This document shows, piece by piece, positions 33,979 through 41,809 of a DNA stretch of 64,000 bases. The translations under genes and the position numbers were made by a program. The notes under the pieces were generated by a model. It saw only the letters and a list, made by a program, of their open reading frames with translations, was not told where the DNA came from and did no database searches. The number at the start of each line of letters is the position of its first letter. The stretch's first letter is position 1. This stretch comes from DAIDKA01 sp035487155 (GTDB taxonomy: Bacteria; Pseudomonadota; Gammaproteobacteria; Steroidobacterales; Steroidobacteraceae), in assembly GCA_035487155.1 (NCBI GenBank), contig DATHMK010000016.1, forward strand, positions 18,647 to 82,646, given 5' to 3'.

Positions 33979-35853
33979 TCAGATGGGCAGGCGGGTCAGC
34001 TTGCGCCGTCCGCCGTACATGAGCGTGATCAAGGCACGGCTGCCCATTAACGATGTAAACATCGAGGTGACGATACCCAGCGTCAGCACCACCGCAAAAC
34101 CGCGGATTGCATCCGTTCCCAGTGCCCACAACACCACGCCGGCGATGAACGTCGTGACGTTGGAGTCCAGGATCGCCGAGAAGGCCTTCTCGAAGCCGGC
34201 ACGGATGGCCGCCTGCGGTGACACGCCATTGCGCAGTTCCTCGCGGATGCGCTCGTAGATCAGCACGTTGGAGTCCACCGCGATACCCACGGTGAGGATG
34301 ATGCCGGCGATACCCGGCAGCGACAGCACCGAACCCATCAATGACAGCAGCGCGGTCAGAACCACGACGTTCGCCAGCAACACGGCATCGGCCACCAAGC
34401 CGAACACCTTGTAGTAGAGGAACATGAACAGGAACACCGCGCCCATGCCGATCTCCAGCGCGTGAACGCCGCGATCGATGTTGTCCTGTCCCAGGCTCGG
34501 TCCGATGGTGCGTTCATCGACGGGGTAGATCGGCGTCGACAGCGAACCGGAACGGATCTCCAGCGCCAGGTCGCGGGACTCTCCGGAGGTCAGCCCGGAA
34601 ATCCGGAAGGCATTGCCGAAAACGCCCTGGATGGTCGCGTCATTGATCACTTTTTCATCGGTGACATCACGGGTGACCTTCTGGCCGCCCACGTCGGTCG
34701 TTTCGCGGCGCTTCTCGATGTACACCACGGCCATGGGCCGGCCCAGATTGGCCTGGGTCACGGTCAGCATGCGATCGCCGGCGCGCGAGTCCAGCTTGAT
34801 GTTCACGATGGGGCCGTCCTGGTCGGTGGCCGCAGTGGCGCTGGTCAGGTCGTTGCCGGTGGCGATGACTTCGCGCTTCAGCAGCAGCGGCTGACCCTGG
34901 CGGGTGTAGTACAGCTTGGTGCCCACCGGGGCGTTGCCATGCTGGGCGACTTCATACGGGTCACCGTTGGGAGCATTCAGGCGAAACTCCAGAAACGCCA
35001 CCTTACCCAGCAGGTCCTTGACGTCGGCGGGGTTCTGCACGCCCGGAAGCTGGACATTGATGCGGTCCAAGCCCTGGCGGCGCACGATGGGCTCGGCGAC
35101 GCCCAGCTCATTGACCCGGTTGCGAAGCGTGACCAGGTTCTGCTCGATGGCATAGTCCTGCCGATCACGGATTTCCTTGACCGTCAGTGTGCCCTGCAGG
35201 GCCGGCGCTCCGCCCACGGTCACCGCGCTGAAGGGCAGGTCCGGTAGCGCCTTCTCGGCCACCGCCTGGGCGGCGGACACGTTGGCGCCGGCCGGCAGCG
35301 TCAGGCGCAGACCATCCGTGGCATTGGCATTGCCGGTCGAAGCCACCGCGCTGACTTCCCCGAAGGGGATGTTCGCCTGCGTCAAGGCACGGCGCAGGTC
35401 CTGGGCGTAGCTGTCCAGCAGCTGTGAAATCGAACTTTGGGTGTCCACCTGATACAGCAGGTTCAATCCGCCGCGCAGATCCAGCCCCAACCGCATCGGC
35501 CGCAGACCCAGCGCACGCAGGGCGGCGGGCGCGCGCGAGGCGAAGGACAATGCCGTGATGTACTGGTCGGCAAATTTGGCATTGACGGCATCGCGCGCCT
35601 TGAACTGATCGGTGGTGTTGGCGAAGCGCACCATGACCGCGGTGCCATCCAGATAGGCGGTCGTGTAAGCCAGATGCCCATCACTCAGGAACTGCCTGAT
35701 GACCGGCACTGCCGTCGCCTGCATCGCATCCTTGTCCTTGCGCGCGATCTGCAGCGCCGGATCGTCACCGAAGACGTTGGGCAGCGCCAGGATGAATGAC
35801 ACCGCCAGCACCACCAGCACCAGGACATACTTCCAGCGCGGATACTCGAGCAT
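33979..35853 (-). CDS. secD: Protein translocase subunit SecD
   Basis: 624 residues. The first helix is near the N-terminus (YVLVLVVLAVSFILALPNVFG). The large periplasmic P1 domain contains LRPMRLGLDLRGGLNLLYQVD, and five membrane helices at the C-terminus include GIILTVGIAVDSNVLIYERIREEL. The gene starts 3 nt after yajC ends, so yajC-secD-secF are one operon. Confidence 0.98.
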   Translation of the reverse strand: MLEYPRWKYVLVLVVLAVSFILALPNVFGDDPALQIARKDKDAMQATAVPVIRQFLSDGHLAYTTAYLDGTAVMVRFANTTDQFKARDAVNAKFADQYITALSFASRAPAALRALGLRPMRLGLDLRGGLNLLYQVDTQSSISQLLDSYAQDLRRALTQANIPFGEVSAVASTGNANATDGLRLTLPAGANVSAAQAVAEKALPDLPFSAVTVGGAPALQGTLTVKEIRDRQDYAIEQNLVTLRNRVNELGVAEPIVRRQGLDRINVQLPGVQNPADVKDLLGKVAFLEFRLNAPNGDPYEVAQHGNAPVGTKLYYTRQGQPLLLKREVIATGNDLTSATAATDQDGPIVNIKLDSRAGDRMLTVTQANLGRPMAVVYIEKRRETTDVGGQKVTRDVTDEKVINDATIQGVFGNAFRISGLTSGESRDLALEIRSGSLSTPIYPVDERTIGPSLGQDNIDRGVHALEIGMGAVFLFMFLYYKVFGLVADAVLLANVVVLTALLSLMGSVLSLPGIAGIILTVGIAVDSNVLIYERIREELRNGVSPQAAIRAGFEKAFSAILDSNVTTFIAGVVLWALGTDAIRGFAVVLTLGIVTSMFTSLMGSRALITLMYGGRRKLTRLPI

Positions 35854-35856
35854 TTT

Positions 35857-36186
35857 CTAAGCGCCCTTGAGGGTGCCCTTGGGCATCAGCGATGTGACCT
35901 GTCCCTTCTGCACCTTCAGGCGCACCCCGTCGGCCACTTCGATGGTCACGAAGGCATCGCCCACCTCGGTGATGCGGCCGAGAACACCGCCCGAGGTCAC
36001 GACCTCATCACCGGAGGCGAGCTTGGAGATCATGTTCTGGTGATCCTTGGCCTTCTTCTGCTGCGGGCGGACCAGCAGGAAGTAAAAGATCCCGACGAAC
36101 ACCACCATCATGAGCGGGAAGGCGAGCGGATTGCTGGATGCGCCGCCGCCGGCCTGGGCCCAGGCCGCTGGAATCAATGAATTCAT
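35857..36186 (-). CDS. yajC: Preprotein translocase accessory subunit YajC
   Basis: 109 residues. One membrane helix (FPLMMVVFVGIFYFLLVRP) is followed by QQKKAKDHQNMISKLASGDEVVTSGGVLG, the family signature, and a small SH3-like cytoplasmic region. It associates with SecDF. It is 72 nt downstream of tgt and 3 nt upstream of secD; the tgt-yajC-secDF order is common in proteobacteria. Confidence 0.96.
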   Translation of the reverse strand: MNSLIPAAWAQAGGGASSNPLAFPLMMVVFVGIFYFLLVRPQQKKAKDHQNMISKLASGDEVVTSGGVLGRITEVGDAFVTIEVADGVRLKVQKGQVTSLMPKGTLKGA

Positions 36187-36258
36187 GCATGCACCTGACT
36201 TTTTCTAAGTCCTTATCCCAAAAGCCCCCCGGAAAGCCCGGGCGGCGAGGGGGCGGCA

Positions 36259-37386
36259 TTATGCCACAGGGTCCGTCCGGGCCCGCCTGGGCGCTGGATA
36301 GGCGGCGGCAAAGGCCTGGAAAGTGCCCTCCTCCAGGGCCTGGCGAATGGAGCGCATGAGCTGCTGGTAAAAATACAGGTTGTGCAGGGTATTGAGCCGG
36401 CTGCCCAGGATCTCGTTGCAGCGGTCCAGGTGCCGCAGGTAGGAGCGGGAGTAGTGGGCGCAGGTGTAGCAGCCGCACAGCGGATCCACCGGCCCCAGGT
36501 CGCTGGCATGGCCGCTGTTGCGGATATTGATGACCCCGGCCTGGGTGAACAGGTGGCCGTTGCGGGCATGGCGCGTCGGGATCACGCAGTCAAACATGTC
36601 GATGCCGCGGGCCACCCCGGCGATGATGTCCTCCGGGAAGCCCACGCCCATCAGGTAGCGGGGCCGGTCCGCCGGCATGTGCGGCACCACCTCTTCCAGG
36701 ATCCGCAGTCGTTCGGCTTCCGGTTCCCCGACCGCCAGCCCCCCCAGGGCAAATCCTGGCCAATTGCGCTGCATCAAGGACTCCAGCGACGCCAGGCGCA
36801 GGCTCGTGTGCATGCCGCCCTGCACAATCCCGAACAGCCCCCCGGGGGGCGGGTCACGGTAGTAGTGGGCATGGCCCCGGGCGGCCCAGCGCATGGAGCG
36901 TTCCATCGATTCGCGCGCCTGGGCTTCGCTGGCCGGATAGGGCGTGCAGTCATCGAAGGCCATGGCGATGTCGGAGCGCAGCGTGCGCTGCATGTCCATG
37001 GAGCGCTCGGGAGTGAGCTCCACCTCGCTGCCATCGAGCGGTGACTGGAAGCGCACCCCTTGCTCGCTGATCTTGCGCAGTTCCGCGAGACTGAAAACCT
37101 GAAAACCACCCGAGTCCGTGAGGATGGGGCGCTGCCAGTTCATGAAGCCGTGCAGACCGCCATGCGCCTCGATGATCTGCGGCCCCGGCCGCAACATGAG
37201 GTGGAAAGTGTTACCGAGCACGATCTGTGCGCCAAGATCCGCCAGTTCCTCGGGGGTCATCGCCTTGACGGTGCCATAGGTTCCAACCGGCATGAAGGCC
37301 GGGGTCTCCACCACCCCATGGGCCAGCCTCAGGCGACCACGCCGCGCGGCGCCACTGGATCCGAGCACTTCAAAAGCCGGTTGCAT
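36259..37386 (-). CDS. tgt: Queuine tRNA-ribosyltransferase (TGT)
   Basis: 375 residues. It exchanges G34 for preQ1 in tRNAs with GUN anticodons. SGGFQVFSL, FDCVIPTRHARNG (the nucleophilic Asp region, with His where Asn is usual) and the zinc site CGCYTCAHYSRSYL with the later His in LHNLYF are all present. The start is 6 nt after queA, with which it works in queuosine synthesis. Confidence 0.97.
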   Translation of the reverse strand: MQPAFEVLGSSGAARRGRLRLAHGVVETPAFMPVGTYGTVKAMTPEELADLGAQIVLGNTFHLMLRPGPQIIEAHGGLHGFMNWQRPILTDSGGFQVFSLAELRKISEQGVRFQSPLDGSEVELTPERSMDMQRTLRSDIAMAFDDCTPYPASEAQARESMERSMRWAARGHAHYYRDPPPGGLFGIVQGGMHTSLRLASLESLMQRNWPGFALGGLAVGEPEAERLRILEEVVPHMPADRPRYLMGVGFPEDIIAGVARGIDMFDCVIPTRHARNGHLFTQAGVINIRNSGHASDLGPVDPLCGCYTCAHYSRSYLRHLDRCNEILGSRLNTLHNLYFYQQLMRSIRQALEEGTFQAFAAAYPAPRRARTDPVA

Positions 37387-37392
37387 CGTCGC

Positions 37393-38403
37393 TTACGCCG
37401 CGGCGCCCGGGATAACCAGCATCGCATCGCCATAGCTGAAGAAGCGATAGCGCGCGCGCACCGCATGTTCATAGGCAGCCAGTACCCGTTCGCGCCCTGC
37501 CAGCGCGCACACCAGCATCAGCAGCGTCGATTCCGGCAGGTGAAAATTGGTGAGCAGGCCGTCAACAACCTCGAAGCGAAACCCCGGGCGGATGAACAGG
37601 CGCGTGTCGCCCACCCAGGGCGAGCCACCGGAGGCTTCCAGTGCCCGCACCACCGTTGTTCCCACGGCGATCACGCGGCCGCCGCGTGCGCGCGTCAGGG
37701 CAATGGCCTCGCAGGCCTGCTGCGCCACCACCACCCGCTCCTCGTGCAGCACATGCCGCTGCAGGTCCGGATTGCGCACCGGCTGGAAGGTCCCCGCGCC
37801 GACATGCAAGGTGACGCAGGTGCGACGCACGCCCCGCGCCTCCAGTGCCGCCACCAGTGCGGAATCGAAGTGCAGGCTGGCGGTGGGTGCGGCAACGGCC
37901 CCGGGATCGCGGGCGAAAATGCTCTGATACCGTTCGCGATCCTCGGCCACGGCGGCACGCTGGATATAGGGCGGCAGCGGCACGGCGCCATGGGCCTCGA
38001 AGAATTCCAGCGCGGTGCCCGGCGTGCGCACCTGCCACAGGTCCTGATGCTGTTCCAGGATCTGCACCTCCCCACCGGCGGTCGTGATCTGCACGCCGGG
38101 GCGAATGGGTTTGGCGGCGCGCAACTGCACCAGCGCGGTGCCGTCATCCAGGATGCGCTCCAGGAAGATCTCCACCCGTCCGCCGGTTGGTTTGGTCCCC
38201 ATGACGCGCGCGGCGATGACACGCGTGTCGTTGAAAACCAGCAGATCCCCCGCATTGAGCAGCGCCGGCAAGTCCCTGATGGAGCGGTCCAGCGGGCCTG
38301 ATTGCGGGTCCAGGACCAGCAAGCGGCTCGCTGAGCGCTCGGGAAGCGGAGCCTGCGCGATCAGTTCGGCAGGCAGTTCATAGGCAAAGTCGGATAACTC
38401 CAC
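37393..38403 (-). CDS. queA: S-adenosylmethionine:tRNA ribosyltransferase-isomerase QueA
   Basis: 336 residues, starting at a GTG (ELSDFAYELPAELIAQAPLPERSASRL, with ELIAQ-P as the family signature). It adds epoxyqueuosine from preQ1-modified tRNA using SAM. LLVFNDTRVIAARVMG and HVGAGTFQPVR are conserved motifs, as is HLPESTLLMLVCALAG near the end. It lies 12 nt after the PDZ-protein gene and 6 nt before tgt. Confidence 0.97.
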   Translation of the reverse strand: MELSDFAYELPAELIAQAPLPERSASRLLVLDPQSGPLDRSIRDLPALLNAGDLLVFNDTRVIAARVMGTKPTGGRVEIFLERILDDGTALVQLRAAKPIRPGVQITTAGGEVQILEQHQDLWQVRTPGTALEFFEAHGAVPLPPYIQRAAVAEDRERYQSIFARDPGAVAAPTASLHFDSALVAALEARGVRRTCVTLHVGAGTFQPVRNPDLQRHVLHEERVVVAQQACEAIALTRARGGRVIAVGTTVVRALEASGGSPWVGDTRLFIRPGFRFEVVDGLLTNFHLPESTLLMLVCALAGRERVLAAYEHAVRARYRFFSYGDAMLVIPGAAA

Positions 38404-38415
38404 CGAGGCATGGTA

Positions 38416-39369
38416 TCAATCCTGATCGGTGGGCGGATGATCAACCGGCGGCCGCTCACCCGGTCCCGGACCCCGATCGCCGGGGCCGCGCGGCCCGCGC
38501 CGGCGTTCCGGCAGCGTCCCCTCCAGTTCCAAGGACTTCTTCTGACGCAGGATCTTCAGGTGGACTTTTTCGCCGGGCTGGTAGGAACGCAGGATCCGAG
38601 TGGCATGCGAGCCGTTCTCAGGAACCCGGCCGTCGATGCTCTGGATCACATCACCATCCTGTAGCTTCAGGAAATCCCCCTCATGAGGCACGCGCACCAC
38701 CAGCACGCCCTGGCTGGTACCGAAGTACTGACCCAGGGCGGGTGACAGATCCGCCAGCTCCATGCCCTCGAAGCTCGCGCCACCGCCGGGGCCGTTCCAG
38801 TTGAACTCCAGCTCCTGGCCGTTGAATGGCGGAATGAAGGCCGCGAAGCTGGCGCGCGGGGTCACCTGAAACTCCTTGACCTTGCCATCACGCAGTACTT
38901 TTAGGGTGACCTTGCTATCCGGCTTCACATTGCCCATGCGGTCTACCACCTCACGCGGCGCATTCGGACCGGTCGTCGCCTCGCCGTTGATGGCCACTAT
39001 GACATCGCCGGTGGCGACTCCAGCCTCGGCCGCGGGGCCTTCGGGACTGACCCCGATGACCGTGGCCCCCTGTTCCTTGGCGGACGGCTCGGTCTGCAAC
39101 TGCAAGCCCAGTACCGCGCGCGCGCGCAGGCGCTGCATGCGCACTATCGCGGACTGCCCCAGCTGTGATGACAGCTGCGCCACATCGCGCGCCGCCGCCT
39201 CCAGCTTCTGACGCGCCGCCGCCAGCTGCGCCTCCAGATCGGCACTGGGCGCAGTACTCGCCGCCGTGGCTGGCGCGGCGGCAGTGGCGGTGGCAGGAGC
39301 GGTATCGGCCGCCCGCGCGTTGGCGCCCACCAGCAACCCGGCTAGAACCAATGTTGAAAGCTTGGACAT
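38416..39369 (-). CDS. Secreted PDZ-domain protein without a protease domain
   Basis: 317 residues from the ATG at 39369, preceded by AAGGTGA; a GTG at 39378 is possible. A signal peptide ends ANARA. A short Ala-rich coiled coil follows (LEAQLAAARQKLEAAARDVAQL), then two PDZ domains: VIGVSPEGPAAEAGVATGDVIVAINGE, and VVRVPHEGDFLKLQDGDVIQSIDGR. A Pro/Arg/Asp-rich tail closes the protein. No serine-protease domain is present. The gene follows the sigma/anti-sigma pair at 38 nt. A role as periplasmic stress sensor or co-chaperone is inferred from this context only. Confidence 0.8.
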   Translation of the reverse strand: MSKLSTLVLAGLLVGANARAADTAPATATAAAPATAASTAPSADLEAQLAAARQKLEAAARDVAQLSSQLGQSAIVRMQRLRARAVLGLQLQTEPSAKEQGATVIGVSPEGPAAEAGVATGDVIVAINGEATTGPNAPREVVDRMGNVKPDSKVTLKVLRDGKVKEFQVTPRASFAAFIPPFNGQELEFNWNGPGGGASFEGMELADLSPALGQYFGTSQGVLVVRVPHEGDFLKLQDGDVIQSIDGRVPENGSHATRILRSYQPGEKVHLKILRQKKSLELEGTLPERRRGPRGPGDRGPGPGERPPVDHPPTDQD

Positions 39370-39407
39370 GATGTTCACCTTGCAATTTGCAGGCCGTAAC
39401 TTGAGGT

Positions 39408-39992
39408 TCAGGGCAAACCTGACACCAGGTTCTGCGCATATCGCACCTGGGCCAGGGATTCGACCAGTTGCGCCCGATCACGCTGCAACACCGCCAGCTG
39501 CGGCGCCGGCGCCTGCGACAGGCGCACCGCGTTGAGCTGGTCGTCCATGGTGGCGATCTGGTCTTCCAGCGCCGTCACCGCCATTTGCGCCGGCACGCGG
39601 ATCAGGGCGCGTTGCGGATGCGCCTTCAGCCAGCTCTCCGCGTTCGCGGTGGGCAACAGCACCGGTGAGTGCGCGCCCAGCGGCGGTGGACCATACGGCC
39701 CATCAGCGGGGGCCGCCAGCTGTGTCACCGGCACATCCGAAAGCGTCGAATCCACGGCGATGAGGGAGCCCAGGCCATGACGCAGCAGCCATCCGCCGAT
39801 CACCACCGCCAGCGCGGCCGCCATCAGCCGCAGCGGCCGCTGCGTTGCGCGCACCCGCCGCCGCGCGTGACGATGCGAGAACTCGGAGAATCCATACGGT
39901 GGCGCCGCCGCATCCGGCAAGTCGCGCAGGCGCTGCAGCAGCTGCGGGTCCAGCGCCGCCGGATCGGTCTTGCTCTCTAGGTCGGCGCGCAT
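39408..39992 (-). CDS. Putative membrane-bound anti-sigma factor
   Basis: 194 residues: a cytoplasmic N-terminus of about 54 residues, one membrane helix (about 55-72, LMAAALAVVIGGWLLRHGL), a Pro/Gly-rich periplasmic part and a C-terminal coiled coil (ALEDQIATMDDQLNAVRL, RDRAQLVESLAQVRYAQ). No zinc anti-sigma motif (HxxxCxxC) is seen. The 16-nt overlap with the sigma gene and the single membrane helix are the reasons for the call; sequence family is not recognised. Confidence 0.65.
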   Translation of the reverse strand: MRADLESKTDPAALDPQLLQRLRDLPDAAAPPYGFSEFSHRHARRRVRATQRPLRLMAAALAVVIGGWLLRHGLGSLIAVDSTLSDVPVTQLAAPADGPYGPPPLGAHSPVLLPTANAESWLKAHPQRALIRVPAQMAVTALEDQIATMDDQLNAVRLSQAPAPQLAVLQRDRAQLVESLAQVRYAQNLVSGLP

Positions 39993-40558
39993 GTATGGGA
40001 TGCCTCGGGTTCGAACCAGGCCCGCAGCCGCACATGGGCGCGAGCCAGTTGGGATTTTGAAAAGCTTACTGTCCGCCCGAATTCCCGGGCAATCTCCTCG
40101 TGCGACCAGCCCTCGACTTCAAAAAGCCACACCACGGCGCGCGCCGTGGGCGTCAGGCTCGCCAGGGCCCGCTCCATGTCGAAGGCCTCGGCATCCGGCC
40201 CTGGCAGCGACAGGTTTGCCGGCGCCGGCAGCGCCTCGGCGTCGGCGTGGGAGCCGAAGCTCAGCCTGGCGCGATGCCAGGGCGAGCGCAGGAACATCAG
40301 GCTGCGAGACAGTGCGATCTTGGCGGCCCAGGCCCCCACCGGCGCCTCCTGCCGATACCGGTCCAGCTGCTCGAACACCATGATCATACTGTCCTGAAAC
40401 ACATCCTCGGCCACCGCCCGAACGCCCACAATCCTGCGGATCAGGGCGAACACCCCGGGCGCCAGCAGTGCATAGAGCTGGGCCTGCGCGCCAGGATCGC
40501 CCGCCCGCGCGCGCGCCAGCACCCCCTCCGCCACCCGGATTTCGGCAAGTCTTGTCAC
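39977..40558 (-). CDS. ECF-type RNA polymerase sigma factor
   Basis: 193 residues starting at a GTG. Region 2 is seen in YALLAPGVFALIRRIVG and AEDVFQDSMIMVFEQLDRYR, with PVGAWAAKIALSRSLMFLR as its end. Region 4 follows (ALASLTPTARAVVWLFEVEGWSHEEIAREFGRTVSFSKSQLARAHVRLRAW). It starts a leftward set with a putative anti-sigma and a PDZ protein, ahead of queA-tgt-yajC-secDF. Membrane or envelope stress is a plausible signal, by inference. Confidence 0.9.
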   Translation of the reverse strand: MTRLAEIRVAEGVLARARAGDPGAQAQLYALLAPGVFALIRRIVGVRAVAEDVFQDSMIMVFEQLDRYRQEAPVGAWAAKIALSRSLMFLRSPWHRARLSFGSHADAEALPAPANLSLPGPDAEAFDMERALASLTPTARAVVWLFEVEGWSHEEIAREFGRTVSFSKSQLARAHVRLRAWFEPEASHTCAPT

Positions 40559-40567
40559 CTAAGCAAT

Positions 40568-40596
40568 AAGATGCGCCATCCCGCCAAAAGGTTGCA
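40568..40596 (-). promoter_or_regulatory. Possible autoregulatory ECF promoter of the sigma operon
   Basis: On the minus strand TGCAACC (40590-40596) and GCATCTT (40568-40574) are separated by 15 nt and lie directly before the GTG. GCAACC-like -35 elements are frequent at ECF promoters, which usually drive their own sigma gene. The -10 assignment is weak. Confidence 0.35.
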
Positions 40597-40606
40597 TCCG
40601 CCGGCG

Positions 40607-40636
40607 TTGTGACCGGAATGCCGAATCGTCTAGGAT
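40607..40636 (+). promoter_or_regulatory. Promoter of tRNA-Leu
   Basis: TTGTGA (40607-40612), an 18-nt spacer, TAGGAT (40631-40636) and then a GC-rich discriminator (GGCGCCCGG). The tRNA begins 21 nt after the -10. GC-rich discriminators at stable-RNA promoters are associated with stringent control. Confidence 0.5.
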
Positions 40637-40657
40637 GGCGCCCGGCACCCCCTCACG

Positions 40658-40744
40658 GCCCGAGTGGCGGAATTGGTAGACGCAGCGGACTCAAAATCCG
40701 CCGCCCTTAAAAGCGTGTCGGTTCGACTCCGACCTCGGGCACCA
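40658..40744 (+). tRNA. tRNA-Leu, anticodon CAA
   Basis: 87 nt including an encoded CCA end (40742-40744). The acceptor stem GCCCGAG pairs with CTCGGGC, the D arm contains the GGTAGA stretch, and the anticodon stem GCGGA/TCCGC encloses the loop CT-CAA-AA with the anticodon at 40692-40694. A long variable arm and GGTTCGACTCC T arm follow. The long variable arm and discriminator A are typical of tRNA-Leu. It reads UUG codons. Confidence 0.97.
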
Positions 40745-40763
40745 TCCACGATCTCGCAATCTC

Positions 40764-41759
40764 TCAAATCTGGATTGGCCTCTGCCCTTGGGTCCGGCCA
40801 CGAACTACGCCGTAGGCCAGCAACGCGGCGAGGCCGACAAAGAAGAGTATGTCCAGTGCCGGCATCGGCAATGGGAGGCTGCCGAGGATCACGCCCATGA
40901 GCGCGACCCAAATGAGGATGCCCAGCGCCATGGCGCCATCATCGACGAACAGCCCGATGATCTCCTGCAGAGCGCGCGCCAGCGGGCTGTGCTTGGTGGG
41001 CGTCGGTTTGCCGTGCTGACCCGCGGGCAGGGCTCGAGAACGGCACAGTACAACCAAAGCCTGCGCCACGGCAAAGTAGCCACCGATCAGCACCAGTACG
41101 GACCAATCGGCGTGAGGCCACCTCAAGTGCATGCCCTCAGCGACCCAGAAGGTACCAAACGCGGCTAACAGGATTCCGACGGCGAATTTCAAGGTATTTT
41201 CCGGAATGCGCCCGAGCGGACGCACAAACGCGATACCCAGGGCAATCACCGTCAAGAGTGCTGCGGCCGCGCCCAGACATGCCGGCAGCAGGCGGCCAGT
41301 GCCGGCACCCAGAGCGATGATGATAAACACCACCTCGATTCCTTCGAGCATCACGATCTTGAATGACGTCGCGACCGCCGCCCTGTCCCATGCCGCGACA
41401 GGCCCGCCGAAGGTCTGCAGGGAGGCGGTTTGATTCACAAAGCTCGCCGACTCGTCATGGAGCGCGAGCAGGCCAGCCGACCTGAGAATGGCCTTGCGCA
41501 GCCACCGCAGTCCGAACAGCAGCAAAAGTGTCCCGACCAGGAGTTGCAGCAGCCGCAACGGAATCCGTGCCAGCGACTGACCGAAGATCGCGACCAGGAT
41601 GAGTAGCAACAGCAACGCGGCAGCCGCGCCGGCCAGCGAACTGCGCCAACCGCGCACGATTCCCACCGCCAGCACCACGGTCAGCGCCTCAACAAACTCC
41701 ACCAGCGACGCCATGAAGGCCCCCACTACCGTGGGGGCCATGCTGACCCAGGAACTCAT
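40764..41759 (-). CDS. FTR1-like (COG4280-type) integral membrane protein
   Basis: 331 residues, about eight membrane helices arranged as two repeats. Repeat 1 opens with MASLVEFVEALTVVLAVG and repeat 2 with IVMLEGIEVVFIIIALG; such paired acidic E-xxE-like motifs in membrane helices resemble iron permease FTR1 (REGLE). I believe the protein belongs to the uncharacterised COG4280 group, which I cannot confirm by search. It lies 50 nt downstream of a TonB-dependent receptor on the same strand, which makes metal transport plausible. Confidence 0.65.
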   Translation of the reverse strand: MSSWVSMAPTVVGAFMASLVEFVEALTVVLAVGIVRGWRSSLAGAAAALLLLLILVAIFGQSLARIPLRLLQLLVGTLLLLFGLRWLRKAILRSAGLLALHDESASFVNQTASLQTFGGPVAAWDRAAVATSFKIVMLEGIEVVFIIIALGAGTGRLLPACLGAAAALLTVIALGIAFVRPLGRIPENTLKFAVGILLAAFGTFWVAEGMHLRWPHADWSVLVLIGGYFAVAQALVVLCRSRALPAGQHGKPTPTKHSPLARALQEIIGLFVDDGAMALGILIWVALMGVILGSLPLPMPALDILFFVGLAALLAYGVVRGRTQGQRPIQI

Positions 41760-41809
41760 TCCCGCAGCCTATTCGCACGGCTGCGGAAAATCCATGCGCG
41801 CAGCGCCTG

